A stretch of DNA of 64,000 nucleotides from Pyronema omphalodes (Eukaryota; Ascomycota; Pezizomycetes; Pezizales; Pyronemataceae), in assembly GCA_024516155.1 (NCBI GenBank), contig JAJJXM010000058.1:124001-188000 (forward strand), read 5' to 3'. Shown piece after piece: positions 23,292 through 35,800 of this stretch. The first letter of the stretch is position 1; each line of letters starts with the position of its first letter. A program made the translations under genes and the position numbers. The notes below the pieces were generated by a model, which saw only the letters and a list, made by a program, of their open reading frames with translations, did no database searches and was not told the origin of the DNA.

Positions 23292-25873
23292 TTCGAAACT
23301 AATGACATGCACCCTAGACCCTAGACCTTGTCGCCATCGTCGTCGTCGTCGTTGTTATGGTAGGTAGGGTTAAGCCCTAAGTAAGTTTTCGTGTCGTGGA
23401 ATTCGCAGCCAGTATGTACCGGGAATACCGGGGGTATGTACCATTAAACCGTCGAACCGTCGCACCGTCGCACTACCGGCTAAATCCTCAGCCCGGTTGG
23501 TTTACCAGCATCTTCAGCCCTACCGGTATCGTTTATCAGCCATAGCATCATCAGCGATAGCATCATCAGCCTTATCGTTTCAGCCTCATCGGCCTTACCA
23601 GCATCCATCAGTAACATCAGCCTTAGCCCTACCAACCATACCAACCGTACCAACCGTACCAAGCTTATCAACCGTACCAAGCTTATCAACCATACAAAGC
23701 TTATCAACCGTACCGAGCTTACCAACCATATCGTTACCATACTAACCTCACCATATCATTCCTTCTGCTCCTTCCTGTCAAATTACCAATACCCGCTCCC
23801 ACTCCCGCTCTCCGGTATCAACGCCACCCATATCAGCCACACCACGCCACACCATATCATCCCATCCTTCCCAGCCTTCCCACGCCTGAATTCAGTTGCC
23901 TACCTACAGCACCAATAGCCCCCGCAACATAATACACCCATCATACCCATAACACGATATCTCTCCAAGTAAGTTGCCAAGGCAACAAAATTCACTGAAG
24001 ATACAGTTGTATCAGGGCTTTGCCCCCAGGCCTCTAGGTACATACCCCATGACTATGCCACGCGTCTATGCCGCTATAGTGAAAGTCCGTGTCCCGGTTG
24101 ATGATGGGTCATTCGGGATGATGTTCCAAGTAAAGGATGCCCGTCACCAAATATCAGGGATGCTAAGGATGTCAAGGATGCCGAGGATGTCCGTCGCCAA
24201 TTATCAACCGTCAACCATCAACCATCCACACCGCACCTTCCACCGTTAAGATGATAGACTGGTTGCCAAGGCTCGAGGTTGTAGAAGTAGTGAGCAGCAA
24301 GCAGTATGCAGTATACATCTCGTGCGTCTTAGGTAACAAACCACGAATTCCACATATTGATAGACCTTAGCAGTAAGTATTTATCCAGTGTTCTGGTATT
24401 ACTCATACCAACAACTTCAGCCGGCGACCGCATCAGCTCTGCTGGGGCTTCGGTATTGTTCGTTTCTTTTTCTTCTGCTTCTTCTTTTTTCTCTTTTATT
24501 TTCTTCTTCTTCTTCTTCCACGCCAAGCAATTTCGGCAGTAACTTAAGACGGAGCAATGATTTGAAGGGGTGACGAGGGATGAATCCCGGTAATCAATCG
24601 AGTGACAGGTTGCGAAACGCAGTCTCGGAGGCCAATGAATATGGCTGGCGATCTGGGAGTCGGTGTGGGCCGCTTTTTTTGTTCGGGAGCTCGGCATGTG
24701 GGTGTAATGTTGTATATGAGCATCGTGTTGAGATAGATGTCTATCAGTACATATAAAGCGATTTTTTGGCTGTGCGAGTTTGATTTGCGGTTGAGAATGT
24801 ATTGCGAAGTTGGTGCGGTTCATACGGGGATGCTAGTTGATGAGGAGTAATGATCGATACTTGATGCTCGATATTTGATGTTTTAAAGTGGTTTAGTTCG
24901 AATTCCCTGGCAAAAAAAAGCCTTGAAGTTTTTTTGTATCCACTGCAAAAGATTTTCAAAATATGGGAGATGAAAATCGACCTGTTGTTACGGAAACGGA
25001 TTGCCCGGAGGACCAGCAAAACCCTAGGAGTACATACCCCCGCTAGTCTTGAGAATTCCCTCCCCCCACCCCTTTTGGCTATTGGTTGCATAGCACGTGG
25101 GTCCTCATAGGTTCATCATAATGGTAGGTACCTCCATGTGTGTATGTATGTATAGACCTCGTGTACGCAGGTGTAGCTGGCTGGTTATGTAGCAGATGAC
25201 CAGGTCATGGTAGTCGAACCGATTCGTTGAGAGTTTCAGGATGGAAGGTGAAGAGCTGCTGGTGCTCAAAAAAAAAAATTGCGGCGAGATAGATAGTGAG
25301 ATAATCAATTGGTACGAAGGTGGTTTATTGACAGTCAAGGTTGCATCGATTTTATGTTGGGCAATTTATTTTTGTTTGAAGACCCTGAAGGAAAAGAACA
25401 TCATTAGCTAACTAAACAGGTAGTGAGTTTGTTGATTCTTTGACTACTTACCTTGCTAAGGTTGTTTCCAGGGTGTAAAAAGGTATGTATTTACCAAGGG
25501 GTTGGTTGTTTTATTATGAGTTGAAGCCTCCCCCTTAAAATATTAGTTGCGCAAGTGTCCGTTGGGGCTTTCCTATCTATGGTGTCCCGCCTGGGTTCAC
25601 CACAATGGTAGGTGTCGCATCTCAAGTACAGTTAGTCTGCCCTGCACCTAAACAAGAACGCATGTCGGTAGCATTTTGCATTCCGATGTCGGTTCTGGAG
25701 ATGCATGGTTCACCGTAGACGGCGGGGGGATTGTGGTGTTCGGTAATGTTCGCTTCGTTGAGATGCGATGTTGTTAGGCGATAGAATATTCTATGCTGTA
25801 TGTATGCTTGTTGACATTGCCGTTGACAGGTTACAAGGGATGAAAAAAAGGGTCGAAAGTAATCGTATGGTGT

Positions 25874-25990
25874 TGTCGAGATGCTGATCGTCGTGCGCAG
25901 ACTACATCTGCAAGTTTGTTCTCCATCCTGTACTTCTGAGTTCGCGTGGCGTTCGGAGTAAAGAAGTGGCGGAGCTCGTGTTGTGATCTT
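25874..25990. repeat. Dispersed repeat, copy 2
   Basis: Partner of 11657-11768, same orientation, 14 kb apart. Confidence 0.55.
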
Positions 25991-27898
25991 CGAGTGGGCG
26001 GGTTCGCATCGTATCGCATGGTTAACGGTTACAGTTAGAGCTTGGAGGAGCTCGAGCACTGACCCGACGGGGCTAACCGCGCGATAAGATTAGATGGCGG
26101 CTGTTAGACGATCCTTCCGGAAGGCCGAGGAGCTTCGGTAGAACCACCAAAGCTAGAACCCGGTACGACAGCTCCTACACCCTGCAGCTTTGTAATTCCG
26201 CATTATTGTTGATCCGAGTACGACGGTATCGACCGGGATTTCATGCAATAAAAAAACTTTTCTAATCCGTGATTTTCTATACATATGTAGACAGTGAATA
26301 ATTCTGATTCCAGGTCGATCGGTTGAGCTCGCGTTAAAGGTAATATTTATGATTTCTAATCGGATTTTTTTCCAACCTGGCTGGCGCACCCGGAACCACC
26401 CCCTTTGAGATTATGGATGCCAACTATCACCGTGAGATCAAATCACAACCAAATTTTATAAATCTGGTATCATTTTTATCATCAGAATCTCTAGCATTTT
26501 ATGGACAGTAGTGTTTTATCACTATCTATTGGTGTTACTGTATCTGAACAAGATACCTGCAAATTCGCCTGAATCCGGGTTAGGGTTTAATTGATACCTT
26601 TTGCGCGCAAATCATGTTGCCATTGCCACAGACAACTTCAAGAGTAGTCTCGAATATTCCGAATACCCGACAGCAGTCCGACGATATCACTGTCGATAAG
26701 CCAATCGATGGCAAGATTAAGTTTCGTCTCTGCACTCTGACGCAACCGCTGAAGATACACATCATAACGACTGTACGATAATCATATCGATTACTGTTAA
26801 ATCTCTGGAGGATGCCGTGAACCTGTTAATGACGAGAGATGATTGGAAGTGTTTGAAAGAATATTACGTTCCGTTCCGGACGGAGAGCCCGGCGATTAAA
26901 GAGAGCATCGTCATTGACCGATATCTTTTCGTATCTGTACGTGGGGGGCAACGATTAATGTGTTAAGAAATTTCTCAAATGCCGCAGATAAATTATCCCA
27001 ACGGGGTTCACGAGATTCAAATAACGGTGCACCGATATCCTGAGCTTTTTCAATCACGAGTTGCTACCAAACCCTCGTGTAGTTTCCTCTTTCGGGGCTT
27101 TTTGGACCTTAGCTCACTTCGGCCCGCTCCTCGTTTGCATAAGCATGCCTGTACATAGGAAAATCCGTATCAATCTAAATTCTAACGAGTCACGACCTCT
27201 TGGGCGAGGATGTTTTTTTTTCGGCAAACCCCCACCTGTGTGCCCCGATCCCGACCAGCACTTGTCTCAGAGATAATTGATACAACCACCGTATGGTATG
27301 CTATGTATCTATGGTAGCTGTATGTATACAAGAGTGATTTTTTTTCTGGTACCTCCGGTGCGTTACGTGCGTTACACCCAAATAGAGCTTGCTAATTGGA
27401 CCACTCAAAAGAGCTAAATCCAGCATGGGGGAGGTGGTGGTGGCATGATGAACTGATTGAGCTCGCATGTGCGGCTTTGCGAAATTTGCCATGGAGAAAT
27501 GTCTACATAAGGCTGTGCGAATGCCGATTTCGGCCCAGGTCGGCGGGGCGCTAGTAGCGTTTTTGTATTAGCGTGGTTTCGGCGCCGAAAAGCTTCTGTT
27601 CCTTGATTCGAGCTTGTCAACGGAAAGTCGGCATGATGCAAAATCGGCGCCGAAGGAAATCTGATGCAAAATAGATGGCAAGAACGCCTTTTCAAGGCAC
27701 TTAAAAAGACTCCGATGCCCACCCAAATAAATATTTTTTGTTAGGTAGGTAGAATTTAAGTCGTACGACTACTTCCTGAACGTGTTGATATTCATTTCTT
27801 CGAATTCGACAGCTTGACAATTATTGACCAGTCCTTCTGGAAATTCCTTTTTTTTATTTCCTTCTCTTGACTTCTTTTTTTTTGAGTCTTGAAGCAAT

Positions 27899-29763
27899 AT
27901 GACTTCTTCTAACGACTCTCAATCTCCTACCCTTGCGGAGGAACATGAATACGAACAAGATGCTGAGGTTCTTGAAAGGTGAATGGTCCTGTATTGTTAT
28001 GTTTATCATTTGAAGCTTGACTTCTAACTATCCCTGTAGACATGATATCCACCGTACCATGAGCCGAACCATCAGTCACGTCCCGAACGACCCTTACCTA
28101 GCGTACCGAACTCTTTCTCGTGACGCAAACATCAAAGAATACCAGGAGGAGACCGCAACCGGAGAAATCGTTAAGCCAGCAATTTCGAATACCGGAGAGA
28201 AAGTTCAATACAAGCTTGTCACCTTCACAATCGACGATCCCGAGAACCCCAAGAACTGGAGTAAGGCATTTAAATGGTGGTGTACAGCAGTTATTGCGGT
28301 GATGTGTTTCATCGTCGCCTTCTGTTCATCCGTTATTACTGCTGGTATTGGTCAGGTTGAGGAGGAATTTGGTGTTTCTCGATCAGTCGCTCTTCTTTCC
28401 ATCACCTTTTTCGTTATCGGATTTGGAGTTGGACCCATGGCATTCGCTCCTCTCTCTGAGGTTCTTGGAAGAAAAATCATCTACGTCACGACTCTTGGAG
28501 TTTCTATCATCTTCATCATTCCTTGTGCTGTTGCACCTAACATTGAAACCCTCTTGGTCTGCCGTGCCATTGCTGGTATCGCCATGTCCGCTCCTATGAC
28601 TTTGGTAAGCTTTTTTTCCCCTCCCCATTTTCGGGCTGCTCGTGGTCAGAAATATCTAACAATCAACAGGTCGGAGGATCTCTTGCAGACTTATGGAAAA
28701 ACGAAGAGCGCGGAGTTCCCATGGCCGTCTTCTCCGCCGCTCCCTTTATCGGACCCGCCATCGGACCTCTCGTCGGAGGATTCCTCAGCATGTCTCACGG
28801 ATGGCGCTGGTTGTACTGGATTCAGCTTATTCTCGGAGGAGCCATCTACCTTACTCTCGCCCTTACCGTTCCCGAGACCTACGCACCCAAGATTCTTACC
28901 GAGCGTGCCAAGCGTCTTCGTAAGGAGACTGGAGACGACACCCACGTTACCGAGGAGGAAATCGGACGTCGACCCTTCCTTGAGACCATTACCATTTTCG
29001 TCGCTCGTCCTTTCCAGCTTTTGTTCGGAGAGTTGATTGTCTTCTTGATCTCTGTTTACATGTCTGTTTTGTACGGTCTTCTCTACATGTTTTTCATTGC
29101 CTACCCCATCGTTTACAAGGAGGGGAAACACTGGGATGCCGGAAAAACTGGATTGATGTTCATTCCTATCGCTGTTGGAGTCATCATGTCTGCAGCCTGC
29201 TCCCCCTTCGTTAACGCCCACTACCTCAAGATCCACGCCAAGTTCAATGGAAACCCCCCTCCTGAGATGCGTCTTATTCCCATGATGTGGTCTTGCTGGT
29301 TTATTCCTATTGGATTGTTTATCTTCGCTTGGTGTTCTTTCCCCAACGTTCACTGGGCCGGATCTATGATGGGAGGATTCCCTGTCGGATTTGGATTTAT
29401 CTTCCTTTACAACTCTGCCAACAACTACCTTGGTAATTATCCCCCTATTCTATATTCCTCTTGCTTATTTTATTCTAACGAAAAAAAATAATAGTCGACA
29501 CCTACCAATCCCAAGCCGCGTCAGCCCTCGCCGCAAAGACTTTCCTTCGTTCCTTCTGGGGTGCTGTCACCGTCCTTTTCACTACCCAGATGTACCACAG
29601 AATGGGTTACCAGTGGGCTTCAACCTTCTTGGCTTTCCTTGCCTTGGCTTGCTGTCTTATTCCTTTCGTGTTCTACTTCTTCGGAGCTCGTATTAGAAAG
29701 CACTCGCGTTTTGCTGCCAGCGAGCCTGCAAGTCCTGCCGATATTGAGAACAGCGCTCATTAA
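27899..29763 (+). CDS. MFS transporter, DHA1 drug/polyamine exporter type
   Basis: Predicted 558-aa plasma-membrane proton antiporter of the major facilitator superfamily (TPO/FLR1-like group), exporting drugs or polyamines; the substrate cannot be told. Four exons: 27899-27978, 28040-28604, 28670-29432 and 29495-29763. The introns are 61, 65 and 62 nt with GTGAAT, GTAAGC and GTAATT donors, and the joins keep the frame. A hydrophilic N terminus of about 95 residues ends in [10 protein letters not shown], the signature before the first membrane helix in this group. Then come helices with [10 protein letters not shown] (motif A region), the [13 protein letters not shown] segment, [12 protein letters not shown] (antiporter motif C) and [13 protein letters not shown]. 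After the central loop ([12 protein letters not shown]) lie [18 protein letters not shown] and the C-terminal helices, ending with a polar tail. Full length, no damage. The ATG lies 80 bases before the first intron. Confidence 0.93.
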
Positions 29764-30623
29764 ATGGGGTGTGAGTTGTTGATGGATGGTTTAGAGAGAG
29801 GGGCGAAGGAGGAGTAGAAGAAGAGGGAAAAGAATAACGAGAACAGAAAGAACGAAGAGAACAATGAGAACAATGAGAAGAAGAGGAAGCGGATGATAAA
29901 GGAACAGAAGCAAAGCGAAGAAACAGGAGGGGGTTTTGAAAAAAGATCTTAGGGGTTTGGTTCCTGAAGTGGCATTTTTGGGTGGCGTCTGTGTTTTTTT
30001 TTTTTTTTTTTGGTTGGATGTAATACTTAATTTGCAATTTATGCCTAATGTTTATGTTATTTACATGTACTATGTAGTCTATGTAGGATATGCCTTATAG
30101 AGGGGACGCACTCAGTAAAGATGTTTATAAAATGTGTTAATGCCACTTGTACCGTCTTTTGTGATGAGAAATCAGCAATCAAGCTAATGAGATGTAGCTA
30201 AAATTTCCTAAAAGTTATGACATTCTTATTAATTGCAGCTGTGTGTAATCGGTGGCACAGCGTGTGAAATTTGGTTCGTCATGGTACCGAAATGACTAAA
30301 CTTTGCGTGATGTCCACCAAATTCCTATTATTATGATCTACCAAAATGCTGGGATACTGAAAGTACATTAATATGATTGTGAGGTGCATGAGATGTGCAA
30401 ATCTTCAACCGGGAAACAACCAAAATGTGATGAAACTAAATCATGCGTCACAGACCCATGTTCGTGCAGTTGCAGTGTCTCGGAGTTCTAGTAGCTCGCA
30501 GTATCACTCGTTGCAGTGTTGCAGAGTCAAATGGAGAAAAACCATTGGGGTTCAAGTTTTCAAAACAGGTAGAGATTTTATCAAGGCAAATAAACTTTTG
30601 ATACACACACTTTGGACTAAAAC
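29764..30623. other. Intergenic, 3' flanks
   Basis: A purine-rich aagaag stretch follows the MFS stop (29800-29940), then a T tract at 29995-30011. A dispersed repeat lies near 30441-30512. No gene seen. Confidence 0.5.
30441..30512. repeat. Dispersed short repeat, copy 1
   Basis: It matches 35349-35422 in the same orientation: tcatgcgtcac / tcatgcatcac, then acccatgttcg and tcgcagta in register. The copies are diverged. Confidence 0.5.
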
Positions 30624-31729
30624 TTACAGGCTCTTCTCAAATATTTTTGCCATCTCCTCTACTTTCGCCCCCTTCAAAGGCTTTTTCTCGGCCAAGCTGG
30701 GTCCATGCTCTACTTCCGACTTGACTTTACCCAGCTTTATCATGAGCCTTTCATTTTCCGCTATAATTCTTCCATTCTCCTTAGCTAGTCTCGAGTTCTC
30801 TGTGACCGTTTTTTCTAAAAGCTCAATGACTGACTTGGATTGTGTACTTTGCATCAGAAGTTGACTCTCAAGGGATCTAACTCTCTCAGCAGCCGAGATT
30901 AAATCATTTTTGGCTTGCTGTAGTTCATCGGCTATGCTTATATTGCCTTCTTTGAGCCTTTCGTGTTCTGATTTCAGATTTTCGAAGCCAGCTAGCTTGT
31001 CTTCGGCTTGCTGAAGTGTTGTTCTGAGGATCTGGATTTCTCCACGGGCCCTTTCTGTGGCCAAGCGGAATGCAGTGACACCCACGGGGGAATCTGACTT
31101 GTGGTTTAGATTTTCGTGCGGTAGCGTCAAGAGGTCTGCCAAATCTTCTTCCGCTGCGAGGAGAGCCGACTTGTAGTGATCGCACTCCGTCTGGATCTGA
31201 TGGACACGCTTGTCATTTTCCTTTGCTTTAACAAGATTCTCATGTTTGACACGAGAGATTTCTTCCTGAAGTTCCGTTACTTTCCTTCTGGACTCCCGGT
31301 GGAGTTTTCTCAGCTGTTCGTTGTCCGTATAAAGGGAATTGGGAAGACTGATATGGCCCTCTGTCGTCTTGGAACTTTTGCCGGATGTGGACGTGCTTGT
31401 GGTACTCATTTGGTCGTCCAGTAGTTCCCATGATTCGTCTTCCGTGGATATAGATTTTGTGTCCTGGGCCTTTGTCATGTGGTTAACAGCTCGAATAGCG
31501 CGGTAGATAGGAGCGGTTACAACCGTTGCGGCAACCTGTGCTTGTTAATAACTGCTATTCCCAGTCCAGCTTGTTCTTGTTAGAATAGACGTACTATCGG
31601 CATAGTTGTCCTGGGGCTCCATCTGTAAGCTTCCAGTGTCGCTATATCGCCGTGAGAATGATGTGAAGACTTAGGCGTCGACGAATTATTCAGACGCTTT
31701 TGTAATTCTTCTTGGGCGGTGGTAGGCAT
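30624..31729 (-). CDS. Coiled-coil protein (348 aa)
   Basis: Two exons on the minus strand: 31595-31729 (45 codons, ATG at 31729) and 30624-31535. They are joined by a 59-nt phase-0 intron with a GTACGT donor and a CAG acceptor. The second exon has no need of its own ATG at 31478, because the frame is open across the splice. The N terminus is polar (TTAQEELQKRLNNSS). A hydrophobic AATVVTAPIYRAIRA segment follows the splice, then a Ser/Thr-rich linker (STTSTSTSGKSSKT). From about residue 115 there is continuous heptad-rich coiled coil (LRKLHRESRRKVTELQEEI and so on). The last 71 residues (278-348) resemble the end of the 982-aa protein at 58746-61789 (VIELLEKTVTEN against VTDLLQKVVGEN, and KVEEMAKIFEKSL against VDEVLAMARKFEQL). 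Function unknown; a structural or tethering role is possible. Confidence 0.8.
31536..31594 (-). other. Phase-0 intron shared in design with the 982-aa paralogue
   Basis: 59 nt, GTACGT donor, CAG acceptor, phase 0, placed after about 45 codons. The gene ending at 61789 has a GTACGT phase-0 intron after 55 codons. Confidence 0.75.
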
Positions 31730-32020
31730 GTCGGGCACGGTGACGCTTGTTAGAAAACGTTGGAACGTTGGCAATTTTATTGCAACGAAAAGTGGAACTT
31801 AGAAAGGCTTGGCGCCATCTCAAATTCAGCTCTGCTGGACCCCTTGATACCATGGAAATAGTCACTGGGCATGCGAGCTTGGGATATAGTACAGATAAGA
31901 TCTATGGATGGATTCAAATTTCGATTCATATTTCTAGACAACGCTCCAGAAATAAAGTACAAAGATACAACGTACTTCGCAAAAAACTCCCTACATAATA
32001 TAAAGTACAAGCACACAACA

Positions 32021-32284
32021 ATAGCTACTTGATGTACTTGGAACAAAACCTCCTCCAGAATCTTCACCTCGTCATCAGGCAGGGAGAGAGAAGTACAAAC
32101 AAATAACAATAGCTACTTGATGAACTTCTCAAAACAGTCTCTCCAGAGCCTTCGCCTCATCACCGGGCAGCGAGAGAGAAGTACAAACAAATAACCATAG
32201 CTATTTGATGTTCTTCTCAAAGAACTCCTCCAGGGCCTCCACCTCGTCACGAAGCACCGAGAAGGAGTTATCAACCCCCTTCAA
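32021..32284. repeat. 88-bp tandem repeat over the 3' end of the orphan gene
   Basis: Starts of the unit (atagctactt or atagctattt) fall at 32021, 32109 and 32197, exactly 88 bases apart. The third unit is the real 3' end and stop codon of the minus-strand gene 32201-32895. The other two are decayed copies lying downstream of that stop; one has a single-base insertion that shifts the frame. A still weaker partial copy is visible near 31955-32000. Confidence 0.8.
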
Positions 32285-32895
32285 CCTCTTGAAGGAATAG
32301 CGGACGTGCCATCCAGTAGTCGTCGCAAAGATGTAGAGGTCAAGAAACTTGCTGGAGGAGCTGCTCAACTTAGCAACTAGCTCCCTCCATTCGGCGCCGT
32401 ACTTGATCTCCGCATCTGGGTTGCCATCTGTGACTTCCGCAATCGGCTCCCACCATTCAGTAACATGACCGATAGTGATGAAATGGCTGACCGGGTAGTG
32501 TCTCTCCGGAAACCGAGCCCTATACTTGATCAGGGCTGCTCTGCCATGCTCACAGATATTCTGCCATGCAAGTCAGTACATAATGAACTTCCAAAAGTCG
32601 AATTGAATTTACTAACCTTCCAATCCTTGGCCCAGTCATGCTGGTGGTTATTACCTGCAGCAAATTTTACGTTTACCAGGTAAAAATGCTGCTGGAAAAC
32701 CTGAGAAGGCTTACGCTCCTTGAACTGGCCCATGGTGATGGCGGGGTCGGGAATCCCGGGAGCTCCGTTGTTTCGAAGAGATCCAAGACCACTGATAAAA
32801 GGGTCGGAAATTCCGAGAGCTCTGTCTCTGTGAAGAGAACCAGGACCACTTCTAGCGTGGTCAGGAGGAAGCCGTTGATGGTGATGCGCGGCCAT
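32201..32895 (-). CDS. Orphan protein, 212 aa, two exons
   Basis: Minus strand: exon 1 32617-32895 (93 codons, ATG at 32895), a 56-nt intron (GTTAGT donor, CTGAC branch site, CAG acceptor), exon 2 32201-32560 (119 codons and stop). Exon 2 has no internal ATG, so a start-to-stop search misses it, but it is fully open, phase 0, and clearly protein-like: CEHGRAALIKYRARFPERHY, then HVTEWWEPIAEV, WRELVAKL and a C-terminal helix EVEALEEFFEKNIK. Exon 1 starts with a His/Pro/Gly-rich, probably disordered region with a loose repeat (ALGISDPFISGLGSL against APGIPDPAITMGQF), then QQHFYLVNVKFAAGNNHQHDW. No signal peptide or membrane segment. I recognise no family; it looks cytosolic. The promoter side (32900-33000) faces plus-strand spacer. 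Confidence 0.75.
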
Positions 32896-35800
32896 CGTCG
32901 AAAAAGAAGATTTTCTTTCTTGAAAGAGTGTGGTATGGAGTGAGTCGTTGTAGGTAGACTATCGATTGGTGAGACGAAAGAAGAAGGGGTTTATAAGTGG
33001 GTTGCTGAGTATTCGTCGTCGTGTTGAGCGTGATTCAATTATAGGCACTCAATGTGCATACGGTTTGATGCCTCTGAGTTCTGGTGATGAAACAGTAGCA
33101 GGTACAGCCCTCGGTTCAATCGAAGAAAGTGCAGTTATCTCGTCCAAGTGATTTATATGGTGAGGTTACAGGGAGGTCCCCGGCTTTGCCCGCTGCTGAT
33201 TGGAGGTCAAATGGTTCTGTTGTGGATTTTGGAATACCGCAGCGGCAATTGAGATCTGCCTGGCCTGTGTATTTTAGTAGGCTAACTCATCCGCAGGCAC
33301 TCCACAGAGTTCTAAGCCTTTTTCTGAGACGAGAATCTCGCACAATCAGAACTTTTGGACTTCTTGATAGTGTTTCAGAGTATTTCCATCAACTTGATCG
33401 AATGAAATTCTCACACAAAGTCATTCGCTCGAGCTGATGCGCCCGGGGTATTATACAGGAATTGCTGAGTGTCGGTTTACGAACCCTCACTAGAACATAA
33501 TACATGACTTGAGTAACTGAATGTACAGGGTGTCAGTGGTTGATAGATTTAGTAAAGATGCCTTATAGATTGACGAAGCTGAAGCGAAACTTTAACAGTT
33601 GAACTTCTAGGAATTTGCAGCGCATGAGTGAAAGAAGGTCAGTATGATTCATAAAATCTTACATGGTGTCGTATTTCCATTTCCGCTCTGAAATACATTA
33701 CAGTTTTTCTGTCTTTCTCAAACCAAACCTTAAGAGACATTATATATAATAATCTTGTCCAAATATCAAATCCTCATTGACATTAAACATTCCTACACGA
33801 AACCGCGATTTCAATTCATACATTTGACCCAGCTAGCTTTAATATTCCATATTAATACATGTACACTAATTTTATGAGACCTTGATTTCATCAGTCCACA
33901 GTGAAGTGTACATTAACTAAGAAAGACAATTCAAGCGGTGGGGGAGGGGCAGGGTATGGAAGAACTATAACGTTTCCTGGTAGGAGTTGAATCAAAGCAT
34001 GAAGTTGGGTACATTTGATACCGTGACAGACTAGCGCTATTCTATATGTTCCGTGAAAATTCTCGACGTCGAACTTTACGGTGAATAATCATTAACTGTC
34101 ACCATGAAACTTTGCGTGCATCATGAGATGTCATCCAACTTGGCAGGTGTGTTGGTTTTCGAGAACCCACCCGAGATAATTTTATTTCCCGACTTCCTGG
34201 AGTCGTCAAAGAACCACAAACCTTCCGGAATATTTAATAATATTTTTTTAGACCCACTAGCCCGCTGTAATGTATGTGAATGTATCCTACATATATCAAA
34301 GGTTGCATCCTAGGCACGGTAAGTTTTGCGGGTGGTCAGCATGCCATCTTGTCTGTGACGATCGTGAGGGTTTCTATTCCTGTTTCGAATTCCAGCTTTC
34401 TGAGTTGGATTTTGACAGGTAACAGTTTAATATGGGTGCTAAATAATATGGACAGGATATGCGATATATGCAGAGTTTAAGCATACATGTTATGCATACC
34501 ATTGTTATGGAGTACATACTAGCGATGGAGAAGTTGGGCCTTGAAATCTCTGGTGTTACCATCATATCTATTACCAATTACCGATTCATTATTAGAGCCG
34601 AATTCTGAACCTTTTTTCCTGCAAAGAATCAGATAGCATTTGGCTATGTAGCCCCAGTAACCTCCGCTTCACAACACAGCTATGTCATGATAATGTCATG
34701 ACTATATAGAAGGCCGACTACAGACGAAATAAACGCTAGGTAGATATTTGACAGACTTCGAAGTCCTCACCATGGCACATGCATATTATATTACTCTTAA
34801 CTTTATCCTTTAGTTCTTTAGAGTATGTACAAAAGTAGTATATGTTTATTGGAGGATTTCGGTTCTATTGAAGTGGATTCAGAGTTAGATGTCATGATGC
34901 TTTCGTTATCGTTATTGGTTTGTTGGGATATAATGGTGTTATTGGAAAGGATGCCTTTTGGGGAGTAGAAAAAAGATTATAGACGATGTCTATTTCGATA
35001 TATCTAGTACCATATATCCGATTCCTCAAACCGAATGCCAGGGAAGAGCGTTTGGAAAGTCACTACCAAGTGCACATGATCCATTATTATCTGGGTGAAT
35101 ATATCGCTGCCAAGCCATAAAAGGTACGAATGGGGAAAGATGCAAGGGCAGTTATATACTGAAAGGGGGGGTATGCGAAACCACATGATTATTAGCCGGT
35201 CAATTAGTGAACCCATGGTTTTGACAACCATTCATAGCAATATCACAAAACTCTCACTATGATTTGATGAGCAGAAATAAATCTTGGCGAAATACGTAGG
35301 TGTGATCTCTATCGGTAGTCATTTAAATTGGTATGCGGTGTATGTATGTCATGCATCACACACCCATGTTCGCGCGGTTGCAGTTCCACAGAGCTTTGGC
35401 AGGTCGCAGTAACGTTACTCGGTGTTGACGGGAAGATGCATCGAGAACGTCATTAGAAGGTAATGCCGTCCATAAGAACCTTGATATCCCCGGGATCGTA
35501 ATGCGGGGCCTTCCTTCGATCGGATATGTGCATGGTTCGGCCCGAGTCCGCACAACATGGTCACGTGCTCGACCTCTAACGGTCTGAGATCGAGATTCAT
35601 CATGTTTTTTTGCAAGCCGTTTCCAATTACCTTTAGAGGAAACTCAATATACTTTCTTCGCGAGGAATGACGTGCATCGGGTATGCTGTTTATCCGCTGT
35701 CGAGGCTCGACTTTGTAGGCTTTTGGATCGCCAGTGGAAGTCGGCAGGCTCCGATGAGTGTGCGACATCATGGCAAACAACTGTAGGGATTAGATCATCG

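Larger units (their letters stand above)
21982..27898. other. Long intergenic region, no supported gene
   Basis: Nearly 6 kb. From 22060 to 22950 it is very AT-rich with T tracts. There are eight ttatcc units near 23041-23090, two 20-bp ttcattccatgcacggcggg units at 23252-23291, and degenerate taccaaccgtaccaagcttatc repeats at 23630-23740. A diverged copy of the 11657 repeat lies near 25874. Open frames (for example 24329-24823 minus and 25622-26059 minus) are low complexity or overlap the repeat. The last few hundred bases are the likely promoter of the MFS gene. Confidence 0.5.

Noticed and set aside
23495..23745. Possible CRISPR-like or coding repeat array (taccaaccgtaccaagc units)
   Set aside because: The units are short, degenerate and directly abutting with no unique spacers. 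Eukaryotic microsatellite-type DNA.
26575..26590. tagggttt and aaaccctaa strings at several places (15560, 16280, 26580)
   Set aside because: Single isolated copies only, with no tandem telomere-like array, so not interstitial telomere sequence.
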